Part shown: piece after piece, positions 41,474 through 51,793 of the stretch
How the letters are laid out: the number at the start of each line of letters is the position of its first letter
How positions within the stretch are numbered: position 1 is the stretch's first letter
DNA from: Agromyces sp. Leaf222
GTDB taxonomy: Bacteria; Actinomycetota; Actinomycetes; Actinomycetales; Microbacteriaceae
Length of the DNA: 64,000 nucleotides
Assembly (NCBI RefSeq): GCF_001421565.1
Contig: NZ_LMKQ01000001.1
Span: 2,665,291-2,729,290 of the forward strand
Direction: 5' to 3'
Made by a program: the position numbers and the translations under genes
The notes under the pieces: model-generated
Seen by the model: the letters and a program-made list of their open reading frames with translations, nothing else
The model's database searches: none
What the model was told of the DNA's origin: nothing

Positions 41474-41550
41474 TTCGAATGTCCGATGACAGTCCAACAG
41501 ACACCACCGACATCCGTTCGCGAGACGGAGACCCAGAGGGAGCTACGACG

Positions 41551-42243
41551 ATGAGCACCGAACTCGACGACCTGCGCGAGTCCGGCCGCAGCCGCCGCCG
41601 CAAGAGCCTCAGCGCCAAGCAGATCTCGATCCTCGAGGTCATCCAGCGGTCGGTCGCCGGTCGCGGATACCCGCCGAGCATGCGCGAGATCGGCGACGCG
41701 GTCGGACTCTCCTCGCTCTCGAGCGTGACGCACCAACTCAACCAGCTCGAGCTCGCCGGCTATCTGCGACGCGACCCGAACCGGCCCCGCGCCCTCGAGG
41801 TGCTCATCGAGCTGCCCGGCGTCGAGTCCCGCAGCTCGTCGAACGGCGAGTCGTCTCCCGTCGTCGGCGACGCGGCGATGGTGCCCCTCGTCGGCCGCAT
41901 CGCCGCGGGCGTGCCCATCACGGCCGAGCAGCAGATCGACGAGGTGTTCCCGCTCCCCCGGCAGCTCGTGGGCAAGGGCGACCTCTTCATGCTCAAGGTC
42001 GTCGGCGACTCCATGATCGACGCCGCCATCTGCGACGGCGACTGGGTGGTCGTGCGCTCGCAGCGCACCGCCGAGAACGGCGAGATCGTCGCGGCCATGC
42101 TCGACGGCGAGGCGACCGTCAAGGTCTTCCGCCAGCGCGACGGACACACCTGGCTGCTGCCCCGCAACAGCGCGTTCGAACCGATCCTCGGCGATGCCGC
42201 AGAGGTGCTCGGCAAGATCGTCGCGGTGCTCCGCGCGGTCTGA
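41551..42243 (+). CDS. lexA: SOS repressor LexA
   Basis: Represses SOS genes until RecA filaments trigger self-cleavage. From ATG 41551 the product is 230 residues: N-terminal winged helix ([36 protein letters not shown]), cleavage site A119-G120 in GRIAAGVP, catalytic Ser154 in VGDSMID and Lys191 in ATVKVF. This start has AGAGGGAG upstream; an in-frame ATG at 41479 coincides with the predicted transcription start and would add 24 acidic residues without homology. Confidence 0.96.
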   Translation: MSTELDDLRESGRSRRRKSLSAKQISILEVIQRSVAGRGYPPSMREIGDAVGLSSLSSVTHQLNQLELAGYLRRDPNRPRALEVLIELPGVESRSSSNGESSPVVGDAAMVPLVGRIAAGVPITAEQQIDEVFPLPRQLVGKGDLFMLKVVGDSMIDAAICDGDWVVVRSQRTAENGEIVAAMLDGEATVKVFRQRDGHTWLLPRNSAFEPILGDAAEVLGKIVAVLRAV

Positions 42244-42357
42244 CCGCGACCCGTGGCGCGCGGCGCCGGGTTGCAGGACAGACGCGCGACCGAGCACCCC
42301 TGCGACCTCGCGCGACCATGCACACGTGCCACCTCGGGCGACCCGCGAACCCCGACC

Positions 42358-42379
42358 TTGCCCGACAACGGCCGGGCAA
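42358..42379. terminator. terminator between lexA and metE
   Basis: TTGCCCG (42358-42364) pairs with CGGGCAA (42373-42379) over 8 nt, between converging genes. The rest of the 195-nt gap shows nothing. Confidence 0.55.
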
Positions 42380-42437
42380 TGCCTGGCACACGCGAGCGGG
42401 CGACGCCGAAGCGCCGCCCGCCCGTGACATCCGACCC

Positions 42438-44786
42438 CTACGAGGCGGCGCCGACGTGCTCGAGACGCGAAGCGCGAACTGAGCGCGTCGCCTCGATGAT
42501 GTGCTCGAGCGAGGCGACCGTCTCGTCGTACCCGCGGGTCTTCAGGCCGCAGTCGGGGTTGACCCAGAGCCGGTTCGCCGGGATCTCGGCGACGGCGCGC
42601 TCGAGGAGCGTCGTGACCTCGTCGACGCTCGGCACGCGCGGCGAATGGATGTCGTAGACGCCCGGTCCGATGCCGTGGTCGAAGCCGCTCGTCGCGAGGT
42701 CGTCGACGACCTCCATGCGGCTGCGCGCGGCCTCGATCGACGTGACGTCGGCGTCGAGGTTCTTGATCGCGTCGATGATCACGCCGAACTCCGAGTAGCA
42801 GAGGTGCGTGTGCACCTGGGTCGCGGATGCCGCGCCGGCCGTCGCGAGCCGGAACGACCCCACCGACCAGTCGAGGTAGGCCGGCTGGTCGGCCAGCTTC
42901 AGCGGCAGCAGCTCGCGCAGGGCGGGCTCGTCGACCTGGATGATGCGGATGCCCGCGGCCTCGAGGTCGCCGATCTCGTCGCGGAGGGCGAGCGCGACCT
43001 GTCGCGCCGTGTCGCCGAGCGGCAGGTCGTCGCGCACGAATGACCACGCGAGGATCGTGACGGGCCCGGTCAGCATGCCCTTCACCTGCCGGCGGGTGAG
43101 CGACTGCGCGTACTCGGCCCAGGCGACGGTCATGGGCTCGGGCCGCGAAACGTCACCCCAGAGGATCGACGGGCGCGTGCACCGCGATCCGTAGGACTGC
43201 ACCCAACCGTGCTCGGTGACCGCGAAACCGTCGAGCAGCTCTGCGAAGTACTGCACCATGTCGTTGCGCTCGGGTTCGCCGTGCACGAGCACGTCGAGGC
43301 CGAGCTCCTCCTGCAGGCGGATGACGCGCGCGATCTCCTCGCGCATGAGCCCGGTGTACTCGGCGGCCGAGATCGCACCGCTCGCGAGGCTCGCTCGGGC
43401 GCGGCGGATCTCGCCGGTCTGCGGGAAGGAGCCGATCGTCGTGGTCGGCAGCTCGGGCAGGTCGAGCGACTCCTGCGCGATGAGGCGCTCGTCGTAGTCG
43501 GCGCGGCTGAAGTCGCCGCGCTGCAGGCCTGCGAGGCGCTCGCGCACCGCGGGCACGCGCACGCCGGGGGCTGCGGCGCGATCCGCGAGGGCGACGGATG
43601 CCGCATCGAGCTCGCCTGCGATGGCGTCGCGCCCCTCGACGAGGCCGCGCGCGAGGGTGGCGACCTGGGCGACCTTCTGGTCGGCGAAGGCGAGCCAGCC
43701 GACGAGGCGCGCGTCGAGCCTGGACTCGTCGTCGACGTCGTGCGGCACGTGCAGCAGCGAGGTCGACGTGGCGACGGCGACCGATGCGGAGCGCGACTGC
43801 AGCGCCTCGACGTGCGCGAACGCCGCGGCGAGGTCGCCGCGCCAGATGTTGTGGCCGTCGACGACGCCGGCGACGAGCGTCTTGGCCGCGAGGGACTCCT
43901 CGGTCGCGGGGTCGAGCGCGTCGGGCAGGGAGCCGCGCACCAGGTCGAGGCCGATCGCCTCGACGGGCGCCGCTGCGAGGGCCGGGAGGGCGTCGTCGAG
44001 GGCGCCGTACGGCGCCGCGACGAAGATCGACGGGCGGGCCTCGGCCGCTCCGAGCACGTCGTAGGCTGCGCCGATCGACGCGATGACGCGATCGCGCGAC
44101 TCGTCGATGCTCTCGCTCACGAGGGCGGGCTCGTCGAGCTGCACCCATTCGGCGCCGGCCGCGGCGAGCTCCGCGAGGAGCGCGGCGTAGACGGGCACGA
44201 GGTCGTCGAGGCGGTCGATCGGGCGGAACCCGTCGGGCGCGTCATCCGCCGCCTTCGCGAGCAGCAGGAACGTGACCGGGCCGACGACGACGGGACGCGT
44301 GAGGTACCCGGCCTCGCGCGCCTCGACGAACTCGGCGACGATCCGCTCGGCGTGCAGCGAGAACGAGGTCTCTGGCGAGATCTCGGGCACGAGGTAGTGG
44401 TAGTTCGAGTCGAACCACTTCGTCATCTCGAGCGGCGCGTCGTCTCCCTCGCCGCGCGCGATGGTGAAGTAGCCCGCGAGGTCGAGACCGCCGTCGGCAC
44501 CGCGGAGCCGCTCGAAACGTGCGGGGATCGCGCCGACCGCGACCGCGGCGTCGAGCACCTGGTCGTAGAACGAGAACGACTCCGGGATCGCGGAATCGGT
44601 TCGTGCGAGCCCGAGGTCGGCGAGACGTGCCCGCGTCGCGGCGCGCAGTTCGGCGGCGGTCGCCTCGAGTTCGGCGGCGTCGATGCGGCCCGCCCAGAAG
44701 GATTCCACCGCGCGCTTGAGTTCGCGGCGGCGTCCGATCCTCGGGTAGCCGATGATCGTCCCGGTGGGGAAGGTGGTTTCGGTCAT
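42438..44786 (-). CDS. metE: cobalamin-independent methionine synthase
   Basis: Transfers a methyl group from 5-methyltetrahydrofolate (polyglutamate form) to homocysteine. 782 residues, two-barrel MetE: N-terminal GYPRIGRRRELKRAVE, C-terminal zinc-site segments THLCYSEF and NPDCGLKTRG plus TTTIGSFPQT. ATG 44786 overlaps the metF stop by 4 bp, so folate methyl supply and use are co-translated. Confidence 0.97.
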   Translation of the reverse strand: MTETTFPTGTIIGYPRIGRRRELKRAVESFWAGRIDAAELEATAAELRAATRARLADLGLARTDSAIPESFSFYDQVLDAAVAVGAIPARFERLRGADGGLDLAGYFTIARGEGDDAPLEMTKWFDSNYHYLVPEISPETSFSLHAERIVAEFVEAREAGYLTRPVVVGPVTFLLLAKAADDAPDGFRPIDRLDDLVPVYAALLAELAAAGAEWVQLDEPALVSESIDESRDRVIASIGAAYDVLGAAEARPSIFVAAPYGALDDALPALAAAPVEAIGLDLVRGSLPDALDPATEESLAAKTLVAGVVDGHNIWRGDLAAAFAHVEALQSRSASVAVATSTSLLHVPHDVDDESRLDARLVGWLAFADQKVAQVATLARGLVEGRDAIAGELDAASVALADRAAAPGVRVPAVRERLAGLQRGDFSRADYDERLIAQESLDLPELPTTTIGSFPQTGEIRRARASLASGAISAAEYTGLMREEIARVIRLQEELGLDVLVHGEPERNDMVQYFAELLDGFAVTEHGWVQSYGSRCTRPSILWGDVSRPEPMTVAWAEYAQSLTRRQVKGMLTGPVTILAWSFVRDDLPLGDTARQVALALRDEIGDLEAAGIRIIQVDEPALRELLPLKLADQPAYLDWSVGSFRLATAGAASATQVHTHLCYSEFGVIIDAIKNLDADVTSIEAARSRMEVVDDLATSGFDHGIGPGVYDIHSPRVPSVDEVTTLLERAVAEIPANRLWVNPDCGLKTRGYDETVASLEHIIEATRSVRASRLEHVGAAS

Positions 44787-45766
44787 CGCTCGGTGTTCCT
44801 CTCGTTGGCGAGCTGGTGTGGTGATGCGATCCCGAGGCGACCGACGACGTCGAGCACGGCCTCGTGGCGGTTGTAGGTGTACAGGTGCAGGCCGGGGGCG
44901 CCGCCCTCGAGCACCTCGGCGGCGAGCCGGGTCGCGTAGGCGATGCCGAGTTCGGCCTGCCCCGCGGCATCCGGTTCGATCTCGAGCGCGATGGCGAACT
45001 CGGCGGGCGGCTCGACCTCGGTGAGCTCGGTCAGCCGGGCGAGGCGCGCAGGGGTCGTGGTCGGCATGATGCCGGGCAGGATCGGCATCGTGACGCCCGC
45101 TGCGCGTGCACGGTCGGCGAAGGCGAGGTAGTCGTCGGCCCGCCAGAAGAGCTGCGTGATCGCGAGGTTCGCGCCCGCGGCCTGCTTCGCGAGCAGGATG
45201 TCGACGTCCTGCGAGAGGTCCTTGGACCGCGGATGCCCCGTCGGGAACGTGGCGACCGCCACGCGCGTGGGGCGCTCGCGCTCGCGGATGCGTCGGGCCT
45301 CGGGATGACCGGCCACCGCGACCTGCCGGAACGGCTCGCGCTCCTGCTGCACCCGGTGGATGAGCTGCACGAGCTCTGCAGCGGTGGCGAGGTCGCCGAG
45401 GGCTGCGTCGGGGTCGGAGCCTGCCGGCGGGTCGCCGCGCAGCGCGAGGAAGCTGCGGATGCCCGCGTCGAGGAACCGCCGCACGAGCTCGTTCGCCTCG
45501 GCGTGCGACGACCCGACGCACGTGAGGTGGGCCATCGGCTCGATCTCGGTGTTCTCGAGGATGTATCGCAGCACCGTGAGCGAGCGGTCTCGCGAGGTGC
45601 CGCCGGCGCCGAACGTCACCGAGATGAATGCCGGGTCGACGTCGGCGAGCCGGTCGATCGTGCGGCCGAGGGCGATCGCCGCGGCATCCGTTCGAGGCGG
45701 GAAGAGCTCGAACGACAGCGGGGTGCGTTCGGGCGTCGCCGCCGGCTCGGGTGCGATCGGTGCCAT
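44783..45766 (-). CDS. metF: methylenetetrahydrofolate reductase
   Basis: Reduces 5,10-methylene- to 5-methyltetrahydrofolate for MetE. 327 residues, FAD-dependent barrel: SFELFPPRTD at the start, FISVTFGAGGTSRDRS, ALRGDPPAG, then AITQLFWRADDY and MPILPGIMP. ATG 45766 with GGAG 8 nt before it is favoured; the frame stays open upstream without homology. The 268-nt gap to hflX holds the promoter (possible -10 TATCGT at about 45920). I looked there for a SAM or cobalamin riboswitch and saw none. Confidence 0.94.
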   Translation of the reverse strand: MAPIAPEPAATPERTPLSFELFPPRTDAAAIALGRTIDRLADVDPAFISVTFGAGGTSRDRSLTVLRYILENTEIEPMAHLTCVGSSHAEANELVRRFLDAGIRSFLALRGDPPAGSDPDAALGDLATAAELVQLIHRVQQEREPFRQVAVAGHPEARRIRERERPTRVAVATFPTGHPRSKDLSQDVDILLAKQAAGANLAITQLFWRADDYLAFADRARAAGVTMPILPGIMPTTTPARLARLTELTEVEPPAEFAIALEIEPDAAGQAELGIAYATRLAAEVLEGGAPGLHLYTYNRHEAVLDVVGRLGIASPHQLANERNTER

Positions 45767-46034
45767 GCTGCGCTCCAGGGTCCGTGAACCGTGGGCGGGA
45801 CGGGCACACGTGCCGCGTACCCCGGCCGTCACGGCTGGTGGTCTCGCGGGCGGGTGCCGGGCTCGGCTGTCGCTCCAGGTGACCGGCATCGGGCCGATCA
45901 CGTTCGATCAGGGCCGACGATACGCGGAAAAGGCGGCGGCCGGTGCGAACTGTGACATTCGGTGACGTGTCGTGACCCGGTGCGTCCCGGCGGGGTCGCC
46001 GATCACCGTCGGCCGCGAGCGGGCGCCCGCGAAC

Positions 46035-47558
46035 TCAGACGGCAGCGGATGCCGCGGCGAACCCGGCGAGCTGCGCGGCCTGCTCGGGCGAGGCGAACGC
46101 CCGCACCCGGGTGCCCTCGTCGACGTAGTCGACCGAGATCACGCGGCCCGTCTCGTGCAGCAGGGAGACCACGTCGCCGCGGTCGTAGGGCACGAGCAGG
46201 TCGATCTCGACCGCCGGGTCGGGCAGCATGCGCGTGATCGCCGCGAGCACCTCGTCGATGCCCTCGCCGGTGCGCGCCGAGGCGAAGACCGCGTCGGGCG
46301 CGAGTCCGCGCAGCACGAGCCGCTCCTCTGGGCCGACCAGGTCGGCCTTGTTGAAGACGATCAGCTCGGGGATGTCGCGGGCGCCCACGTCGCCGATCAC
46401 GTCGCGAACCGTCGCGATCTGCCCGGCGGGGTCGGGGTGCGCGGCGTCGACCACGTGCACGATGAGGTCGGAGTCGCCGACCTCCTCGAGCGTGGAGCGG
46501 AACGCCTCGACGAGCTGGTGCGGGAGGTTGCGCACGAACCCGACGGTGTCGGCGATCGTGTAGATGCGGCCGTCGGCGGTCGTGTTGCGACGCACGGTCG
46601 CGTCGAGCGTCGCGAACAGCGCGTTCTCGACGAGCAGGCCCGCCCCCGTGATGCGGTTCAGGAGGCTCGACTTGCCGGCGTTCGTGTAGCCGGCGATCGC
46701 CACCGACGGGATGGCGTTGCGCCGACGGTTCGCGCGCTTCGCGTCTCGCGCCGGCTTCATGCCGACGATCTGCTTGCGCAGCTTCGCCATGCGCGTGTGG
46801 ATGCGTCGACGGTCGAGCTCGATCTTCGTCTCACCCGGACCACGCGAACCCATGCCCGCGCCGGCGCCGCCGACCTGGCCACCGGCCTGACGGGACATCG
46901 ACTCGCCCCAGCCGCGCAGTCGCGGCAGGAGGTACTCGAGCTGGGCGAGCTCGACCTGCGCCTTGCCCTCGCGGCTCTTCGCGTGCTGGCTGAAGATGTC
47001 GAGGATCACCGCGGTGCGGTCGATCACCTTGACCTTCACCACGTCTTCGAGCGCGCGCCGCTGGCTGGGTGCGAGCTCGGTGTCGGCGATCACGGTGTCG
47101 GCGCCGACGGCCGCGACGACGTGCCGCAGGTCTTCGGCCTTGCCCTTGCCGAGGTACGTGCTGGGGTCGGGGTGCGGTCGACGCTGCAGCAGTCCGTCGA
47201 GCACGCGGGCGCCCGCCGTCTCGGCGAGAGCCGCGAGCTCGCGCATGGAGTTGTCGGCGTCGGCCTGCGAACCCTGCGAGTACACGCCGATGAGCACGAC
47301 GTTCTCGAGGCGCAGCTGCCGGTACTCGACCTCGGTGACGTCTTCGAGTTCGGTCGACAGACCTGCAACGCGTCGCAGCGCCGCACGGTCTTCACGCTCG
47401 AACTGGTCGCCGTCGGTCGAGGAGCCGCCCGCGGCATCCGTTCGCATGATCGACGTGGCCTCGCCCGCGCCGAACCGGGCCACGCTCGCGGCGGAATCCG
47501 CGGTGCGCAGCACCCGCTCGACGGCGTCGTCGGTGGGGTGGTCTTCGGCTTCGTTCAT
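46035..47558 (-). CDS. hflX: ribosome-associated GTPase HflX
   Basis: 507 residues. N-terminal HflX domain with GKGKAEDLRH, the glycine-rich GGAGAGMGSRGPGETKIE segment near 230-247, then the G domain: P-loop GYTNAGKS at 290-297, DTVGFVRNLP for G3 and NKADLV for G4. Family members split stalled or hibernating ribosomes. A -10-like TAAGGT ends 7 nt before the ATG, so leaderless translation is possible. Divergent from the RsmC-like gene. Confidence 0.95.
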   Translation of the reverse strand: MNEAEDHPTDDAVERVLRTADSAASVARFGAGEATSIMRTDAAGGSSTDGDQFEREDRAALRRVAGLSTELEDVTEVEYRQLRLENVVLIGVYSQGSQADADNSMRELAALAETAGARVLDGLLQRRPHPDPSTYLGKGKAEDLRHVVAAVGADTVIADTELAPSQRRALEDVVKVKVIDRTAVILDIFSQHAKSREGKAQVELAQLEYLLPRLRGWGESMSRQAGGQVGGAGAGMGSRGPGETKIELDRRRIHTRMAKLRKQIVGMKPARDAKRANRRRNAIPSVAIAGYTNAGKSSLLNRITGAGLLVENALFATLDATVRRNTTADGRIYTIADTVGFVRNLPHQLVEAFRSTLEEVGDSDLIVHVVDAAHPDPAGQIATVRDVIGDVGARDIPELIVFNKADLVGPEERLVLRGLAPDAVFASARTGEGIDEVLAAITRMLPDPAVEIDLLVPYDRGDVVSLLHETGRVISVDYVDEGTRVRAFASPEQAAQLAGFAAASAAV

Positions 47559-47638
47559 TCTCTCAACCTTACTTCGCTTGCGTGTGGTTCTGCTTCGTCG
47601 TGCGGTGCCCGCCCATTCCGGTGCGCTACCGTGCTGCC

Positions 47639-48247
47639 ATGGGCTCCGACCACTACTTCTCCGCGTCTCCTCGGAGCAATGCCAGCACCCGCACCATCAG
47701 CGTCCGCCTCGCGGGCCGCGACCTCGAACTCTCGACCGCGGCCGGGGTGTTCAGCCCCGAGCACCTCGACCAGGGCACCTCGCTGCTGCTCGACACGGTT
47801 CCGGCACCGCCGGCGACCGGCGACCTGCTCGATCTCGGCACCGGGTGGGGGCCGATCGCCCTGTCGCTCGCGCTGCAGGCTCCCGAGGCAACGGTGTGGG
47901 CCGTCGACGTCAACGAACGGGCACTCGACCTCGTGCGCCGCAACGCCGCCCGCCTCGGCCTCACGAACATCAACGCCGTGCTGCCCTCGGATGTTCCCGA
48001 CGGTGTCGCGTTCGGCACGATCTGGTCGAACCCGCCCATCCGGGTCGGCAAGCAGGAGCTGCACGCGATGCTCGAGCTCTGGCTCCCCCGGCTCGCCGAC
48101 GACGCGACCGCCTGGCTCGTCGTCGCGAAGCACCTCGGCGCCGAATCGCTGCAGCGATGGCTCGGCGACGGCCTCGGACTCGACGTCGAGCGCGCGGCGA
48201 ACTCCAAGGGGTTCCGCGTGCTCACGGCCGGGCGTCGGGCGGCCTGA
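47639..48247 (+). CDS. RsmC-like SAM-dependent methyltransferase
   Basis: 202 residues, class I Rossmann methyltransferase: SAM motif LDLGTGWG (64-71), AVDVNERALDL and the target-base motif NPPIR (131-135) typical of RNA guanine-N2 or adenine-N6 enzymes. It corresponds to the C-terminal half of RsmC. ATG 47639 follows a -10-like TACCGT by 6 nt, so it is probably leaderless. Confidence 0.85.
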   Translation: MGSDHYFSASPRSNASTRTISVRLAGRDLELSTAAGVFSPEHLDQGTSLLLDTVPAPPATGDLLDLGTGWGPIALSLALQAPEATVWAVDVNERALDLVRRNAARLGLTNINAVLPSDVPDGVAFGTIWSNPPIRVGKQELHAMLELWLPRLADDATAWLVVAKHLGAESLQRWLGDGLGLDVERAANSKGFRVLTAGRRAA

Positions 48248-48329
48248 CCGCACGACCCGCACACCGCTCGAGGCGGGCAGCACGCGGCATCCGCTCGCTC
48301 CGAGGAGGGCGGTGACGGATGTCGCGGGC

Positions 48330-49211
48330 TCAGGCGAGCGCGAGCACGCCGTCGAAGACGAGCTCGGCCGGCCCCGAGAGCGCCACGTGCTCACCATCGG
48401 ATGCCGCGAACATGCGCACCCCCACGACCCCGCCCGGCACCTGCACGCGCCAGTCGTCGGGCGCACCGCTGCCGGCCCAGAACCGCACGGCCAGCGCGGA
48501 CGCGACCGCACCCGTGCCGCACGAGAGCGTCTCGCCGGAGCCGCGCTCGTGCACGCGCATGCGGATGCGCCCCACGCCGGCCTCGACGAGCGGCTCCGAC
48601 GGCACGACGAACTCGACGTTCGCCCCCGCCGCCGGCTCGGGATCGAGGATGGGCAGGTACGCGAGGTCGAGGCCTGCGAGCTCGTCGTCGTCGGCGAGGG
48701 CCACGACCACGTGCGGATTGCCGACGTCGATGCCGAGCCCCGGACGCGCGACCGAGAGGCCCTTCGCCCGCACGAGCGGCTCGCCGCCCTCGCGTCGCCA
48801 GAGGCCCATGTCGACCTCGAAGCCGTTCTCGGCGAGGCTCACCCGGCGCACGCCCGCGCGAGTGCCGATCGCGATCGATGCGCCCGGCGCGAGCTGAACG
48901 AGCCCCTGATCGATGAGGAAGCGGGTGAAGACGCGCACGCCGTTGCCGCACATCTCGGAGACCGAGCCGTCGGCGTTCCAGTAGTCCATGAACCAGACGG
49001 CCTCGGGGTCTTCATCGAGGGCGGATGCCCCGTCGCCGAGATTCTCCGAGCGCACCGCACGGATCAGGCCGTCGCCGCCGACGCCGAAGTGGCGGTCGCA
49101 GACGGCCGCGATCTGCGTGGGCGAGAGCACCGTGTCGCCGTCGGGATCGGCGAACAGCACGAAGTCGTTGCCGGTGCCGTGGCCCTTGGTGAAGCGCAGG
49201 TCGAAGGACAT
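48330..49211 (-). CDS. dapF: diaminopimelate epimerase
   Basis: Makes meso-diaminopimelate from the LL form for lysine and cell wall. 293 residues with the two catalytic cysteines C88 in EMCGNGVR and C231 in LSCGTGA. It lies 4 nt after miaA, in the order miaB-miaA-dapF. Confidence 0.97.
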   Translation of the reverse strand: MSFDLRFTKGHGTGNDFVLFADPDGDTVLSPTQIAAVCDRHFGVGGDGLIRAVRSENLGDGASALDEDPEAVWFMDYWNADGSVSEMCGNGVRVFTRFLIDQGLVQLAPGASIAIGTRAGVRRVSLAENGFEVDMGLWRREGGEPLVRAKGLSVARPGLGIDVGNPHVVVALADDDELAGLDLAYLPILDPEPAAGANVEFVVPSEPLVEAGVGRIRMRVHERGSGETLSCGTGAVASALAVRFWAGSGAPDDWRVQVPGGVVGVRMFAASDGEHVALSGPAELVFDGVLALA

Positions 49212-49215
49212 CTGT

Positions 49216-50136
49216 TCAGTCTATGGCCGCCTGGCGGGCCAGCTCGCCGGCCCTGGCGTGCGGGTCGCCGGCGTCCAGTTCGACCGCCTCACGGTACCGC
49301 CGGAACCAGCCAACCTGTCGCCTGGCGTAGGTTCGCGTGAGCTGCTGCGTCTCGGAGATCGCGTCGGACTGGGCCATGCGCCCCTGGAGTTCGGCGAGGG
49401 CCTGCGCGTAGCCGATCGCGCGCCGCGCGGTGATGCCCTGCTCGAGCCCGAGCGGCACGAGGTCGCGCACCTCGTCGACCAGCCCGTCGTGCCACATGCG
49501 CGCGGCACGGGCGTCGAGACGCTCGACGAGCTGCGCGCGCTCGGTGCGCAGGTGCACGATGCGGTGGTCGCGCCACGGCACCGGCTCGTCGGGCAGACGT
49601 GCCGCCTTCGGCTCCCCGGTCACCTCGATGACCTCGAGCGCCCGCACGATGCGTCGGCCGTTGGCGGCGTCGACCCCCGCTGCGGTCTCGGCGTCGATCT
49701 CGCGAAGACGCGCGTGCAGCAGCCCGGGTCCGAGCTCGAGGAGCTCGGCCTCGAGCCGGGCGCGGACCGCCGCGTCGGTTCCCGGGAAGCGGAAGTCGTG
49801 GATCACCGACGAGATGTAGAGCCCCGAACCGCCGACGAGCAGGGCGACCCGCCCCCGGGCGATGATCTCGTCGATGCACGCGCGCGCCTCGCGCTGGTAC
49901 GCGGCGACGGATGCCTCGTCGATGACGTCGAGCACGTCGAGCAGGTGGTGCGGCACGCCGCGGCGCTCGTCGAGCGAGAGCTTCGCGGTGCCGATGTCCA
50001 TGCCGCGGTACAGCTGCATGGCGTCGGCGTTGACGACCTCGGACTCGCGCCCGCCGCGCGCGAACGACTCGGCCAGGTCGAGCGCGAAGTCGGACTTGCC
50101 GGTGCCGGTCGCGCCGACCACCGCGATCAGCGTCAT
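49216..50136 (-). CDS. miaA: tRNA dimethylallyltransferase
   Basis: Adds the isopentenyl group to A37 of tRNAs reading UNN codons. 306 residues, P-loop GATGTGKS (8-15), [17 protein letters not shown] and [11 protein letters not shown]. Sixteen nt downstream of miaB, which acts next in the same modification. Confidence 0.97.
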   Translation of the reverse strand: MTLIAVVGATGTGKSDFALDLAESFARGGRESEVVNADAMQLYRGMDIGTAKLSLDERRGVPHHLLDVLDVIDEASVAAYQREARACIDEIIARGRVALLVGGSGLYISSVIHDFRFPGTDAAVRARLEAELLELGPGLLHARLREIDAETAAGVDAANGRRIVRALEVIEVTGEPKAARLPDEPVPWRDHRIVHLRTERAQLVERLDARAARMWHDGLVDEVRDLVPLGLEQGITARRAIGYAQALAELQGRMAQSDAISETQQLTRTYARRQVGWFRRYREAVELDAGDPHARAGELARQAAID

Positions 50137-50152
50137 GCGTCGCCCCTCGCGC

Positions 50153-51781
50153 TCAGCGGAGGTCGTCGTCGACGTCGTAGATGGGGAACGTGCCGAAGCC
50201 CGGCTTGATGAGCGGCTCGTTCGTCGCCGGCAGCACGCGCACCGAGGGAAGCCCGAGGGAGACGCGCGCCGCGCCGCCGCTGGCGGTTGCGGCGCCCGGA
50301 GCGACCGGCACGCCGCAGCTCTCGGCCTGCGAGCGATCCCAGGCGTCGCCGGAACGGGTGCGCCGGATCGCGAGCGGTGCTCCACCGGCCGAATCGGCGA
50401 TGAGGTGGAACGGCGCAGCCTGCGTGATCGTGACGCTCACGACGTCGCCCGGCCGCGGCTGCTCGCTGCCCGCCGGAACCTCGAAGTGTACGAGCCTGCT
50501 GTCTTCGGCCCGACCGCTCAGGCGGTGCGTCTCGGCGTCCTTCTTGCCCTCGCCGGTGGAGACGAGCACCTCGACCTCATGGCCGACGAGCTTCTGGTTC
50601 TCCTCCCAGGAGATGCGGTCCTGGAGGGCGGCGAGTCGCTCGTAGCGCTCCTGCACGACCTCCTTGGGCACCTGGTCTTCCATGGTCGCGGCCGGAGTGC
50701 CAGGCCGGATCGAGTACTGGAACGTGAACGCCGAGGCGAAGCGGGCCGCCTCGACGACGCGCATGGTCGCGAGGAAGTCCTCTTCGGTCTCGCCGGGGAA
50801 CCCGACGATGATGTCGGTCGAGATCGCCGCGTTCGGGATCTTCGCCCGCACCCGGTCGAGGATGCCGAGGAACTTCTCGGAGCGGTACGACCGTCGCATG
50901 GCCTTCAGGATGCGGTCGGAGCCGGACTGCAGCGGCATGTGCAGCTGCGGCATCACCGCGGGCGTCTCGGCCATCGCGTCGATCACGTCGTCGGTGAACG
51001 CGGCCGGATGCGGGCTCGTGAAGCGGATGCGCTCGAGGCCCTCGATGTGCCCCGCAGCCCGCAGCAGCTTGCCGAACGCCTGCCGGTCGCCGAACTCGAC
51101 GCCGTAGGAGTTGACGTTCTGGCCGAGCAGGGTGACCTCCATGGCGCCGTCGTCGACGAGCGCCTGCACCTCGGCGAGGATCTCTCCGGGACGGCGATCC
51201 TTCTCCTTGCCGCGGAGCGAGGGCACGATGCAGAAGGTGCACGTGTTGTTGCAGCCGACCGAGATCGAGACCCAGCCGCTGTACGTGGAGTCGCGCTTGG
51301 TGGGCAGCGTCGAGGGGAACACCTCGAGCGAGTCGAGGATCTCGAGCTGCGCCTCGTCGTTGTGCCTGGCCCGTTCGAGCAGGCTCGGCAGCGAGCCCAT
51401 GTTGTGCGTGCCGAACACCACGTCGACCCAGGGCGCCTTCTCGAGGATGACGTTCTTGTCCTTCTGGGCGAGGCATCCGCCGACGGCGATCTGCATTCCA
51501 GCGTGACGGCGCTTCACGCCCGCGAGGTGGCCGAGGTTGCCGTACAGCTTGTTGTCGGCGTTCTCGCGCACGGCGCAGGTGTTGATGACCACGATGTCGG
51601 GCTCCGCCCCATCGGCGGGCACGTATCCGGCGGCCTCGAGCGAACCGGAGAGCCGCTCGGAGTCGTGCACGTTCATCTGGCAACCGAACGTTCGAACCTC
51701 GTAGGTGCGCGGACGGACGGCATCGTCGTTCGACTCGGCGGCGACGGCATCTGCGACCGCGGTCTCGTGAATGGTGCTCAT
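50153..51781 (-). CDS. miaB: tRNA methylthiotransferase MiaB
   Basis: Converts i6A37 to ms2i6A37. 542 residues: N-terminal UPF0004 domain with iron-sulfur cysteines C34, C69 and C103, radical-SAM cysteines C177, C181 and C184 in [10 protein letters not shown], then a TRAM domain. A C-terminal extension of roughly 70 residues follows, as in other actinobacterial MiaB. Confidence 0.97.
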   Translation of the reverse strand: MSTIHETAVADAVAAESNDDAVRPRTYEVRTFGCQMNVHDSERLSGSLEAAGYVPADGAEPDIVVINTCAVRENADNKLYGNLGHLAGVKRRHAGMQIAVGGCLAQKDKNVILEKAPWVDVVFGTHNMGSLPSLLERARHNDEAQLEILDSLEVFPSTLPTKRDSTYSGWVSISVGCNNTCTFCIVPSLRGKEKDRRPGEILAEVQALVDDGAMEVTLLGQNVNSYGVEFGDRQAFGKLLRAAGHIEGLERIRFTSPHPAAFTDDVIDAMAETPAVMPQLHMPLQSGSDRILKAMRRSYRSEKFLGILDRVRAKIPNAAISTDIIVGFPGETEEDFLATMRVVEAARFASAFTFQYSIRPGTPAATMEDQVPKEVVQERYERLAALQDRISWEENQKLVGHEVEVLVSTGEGKKDAETHRLSGRAEDSRLVHFEVPAGSEQPRPGDVVSVTITQAAPFHLIADSAGGAPLAIRRTRSGDAWDRSQAESCGVPVAPGAATASGGAARVSLGLPSVRVLPATNEPLIKPGFGTFPIYDVDDDLR

Positions 51782-51793
51782 GATCGCATCAGT

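Noticed and set aside
41479..41550. ATG 41479 as the lexA start
   Set aside because: It falls on the predicted transcription start; ATG 41551 has a ribosome binding site and the family N-terminus.
45767..46034. SAM or cobalamin riboswitch before metF
   Set aside because: No S-box, SAM-II/IV core or B12-box sequence could be recognised; a covariance-model search would decide.
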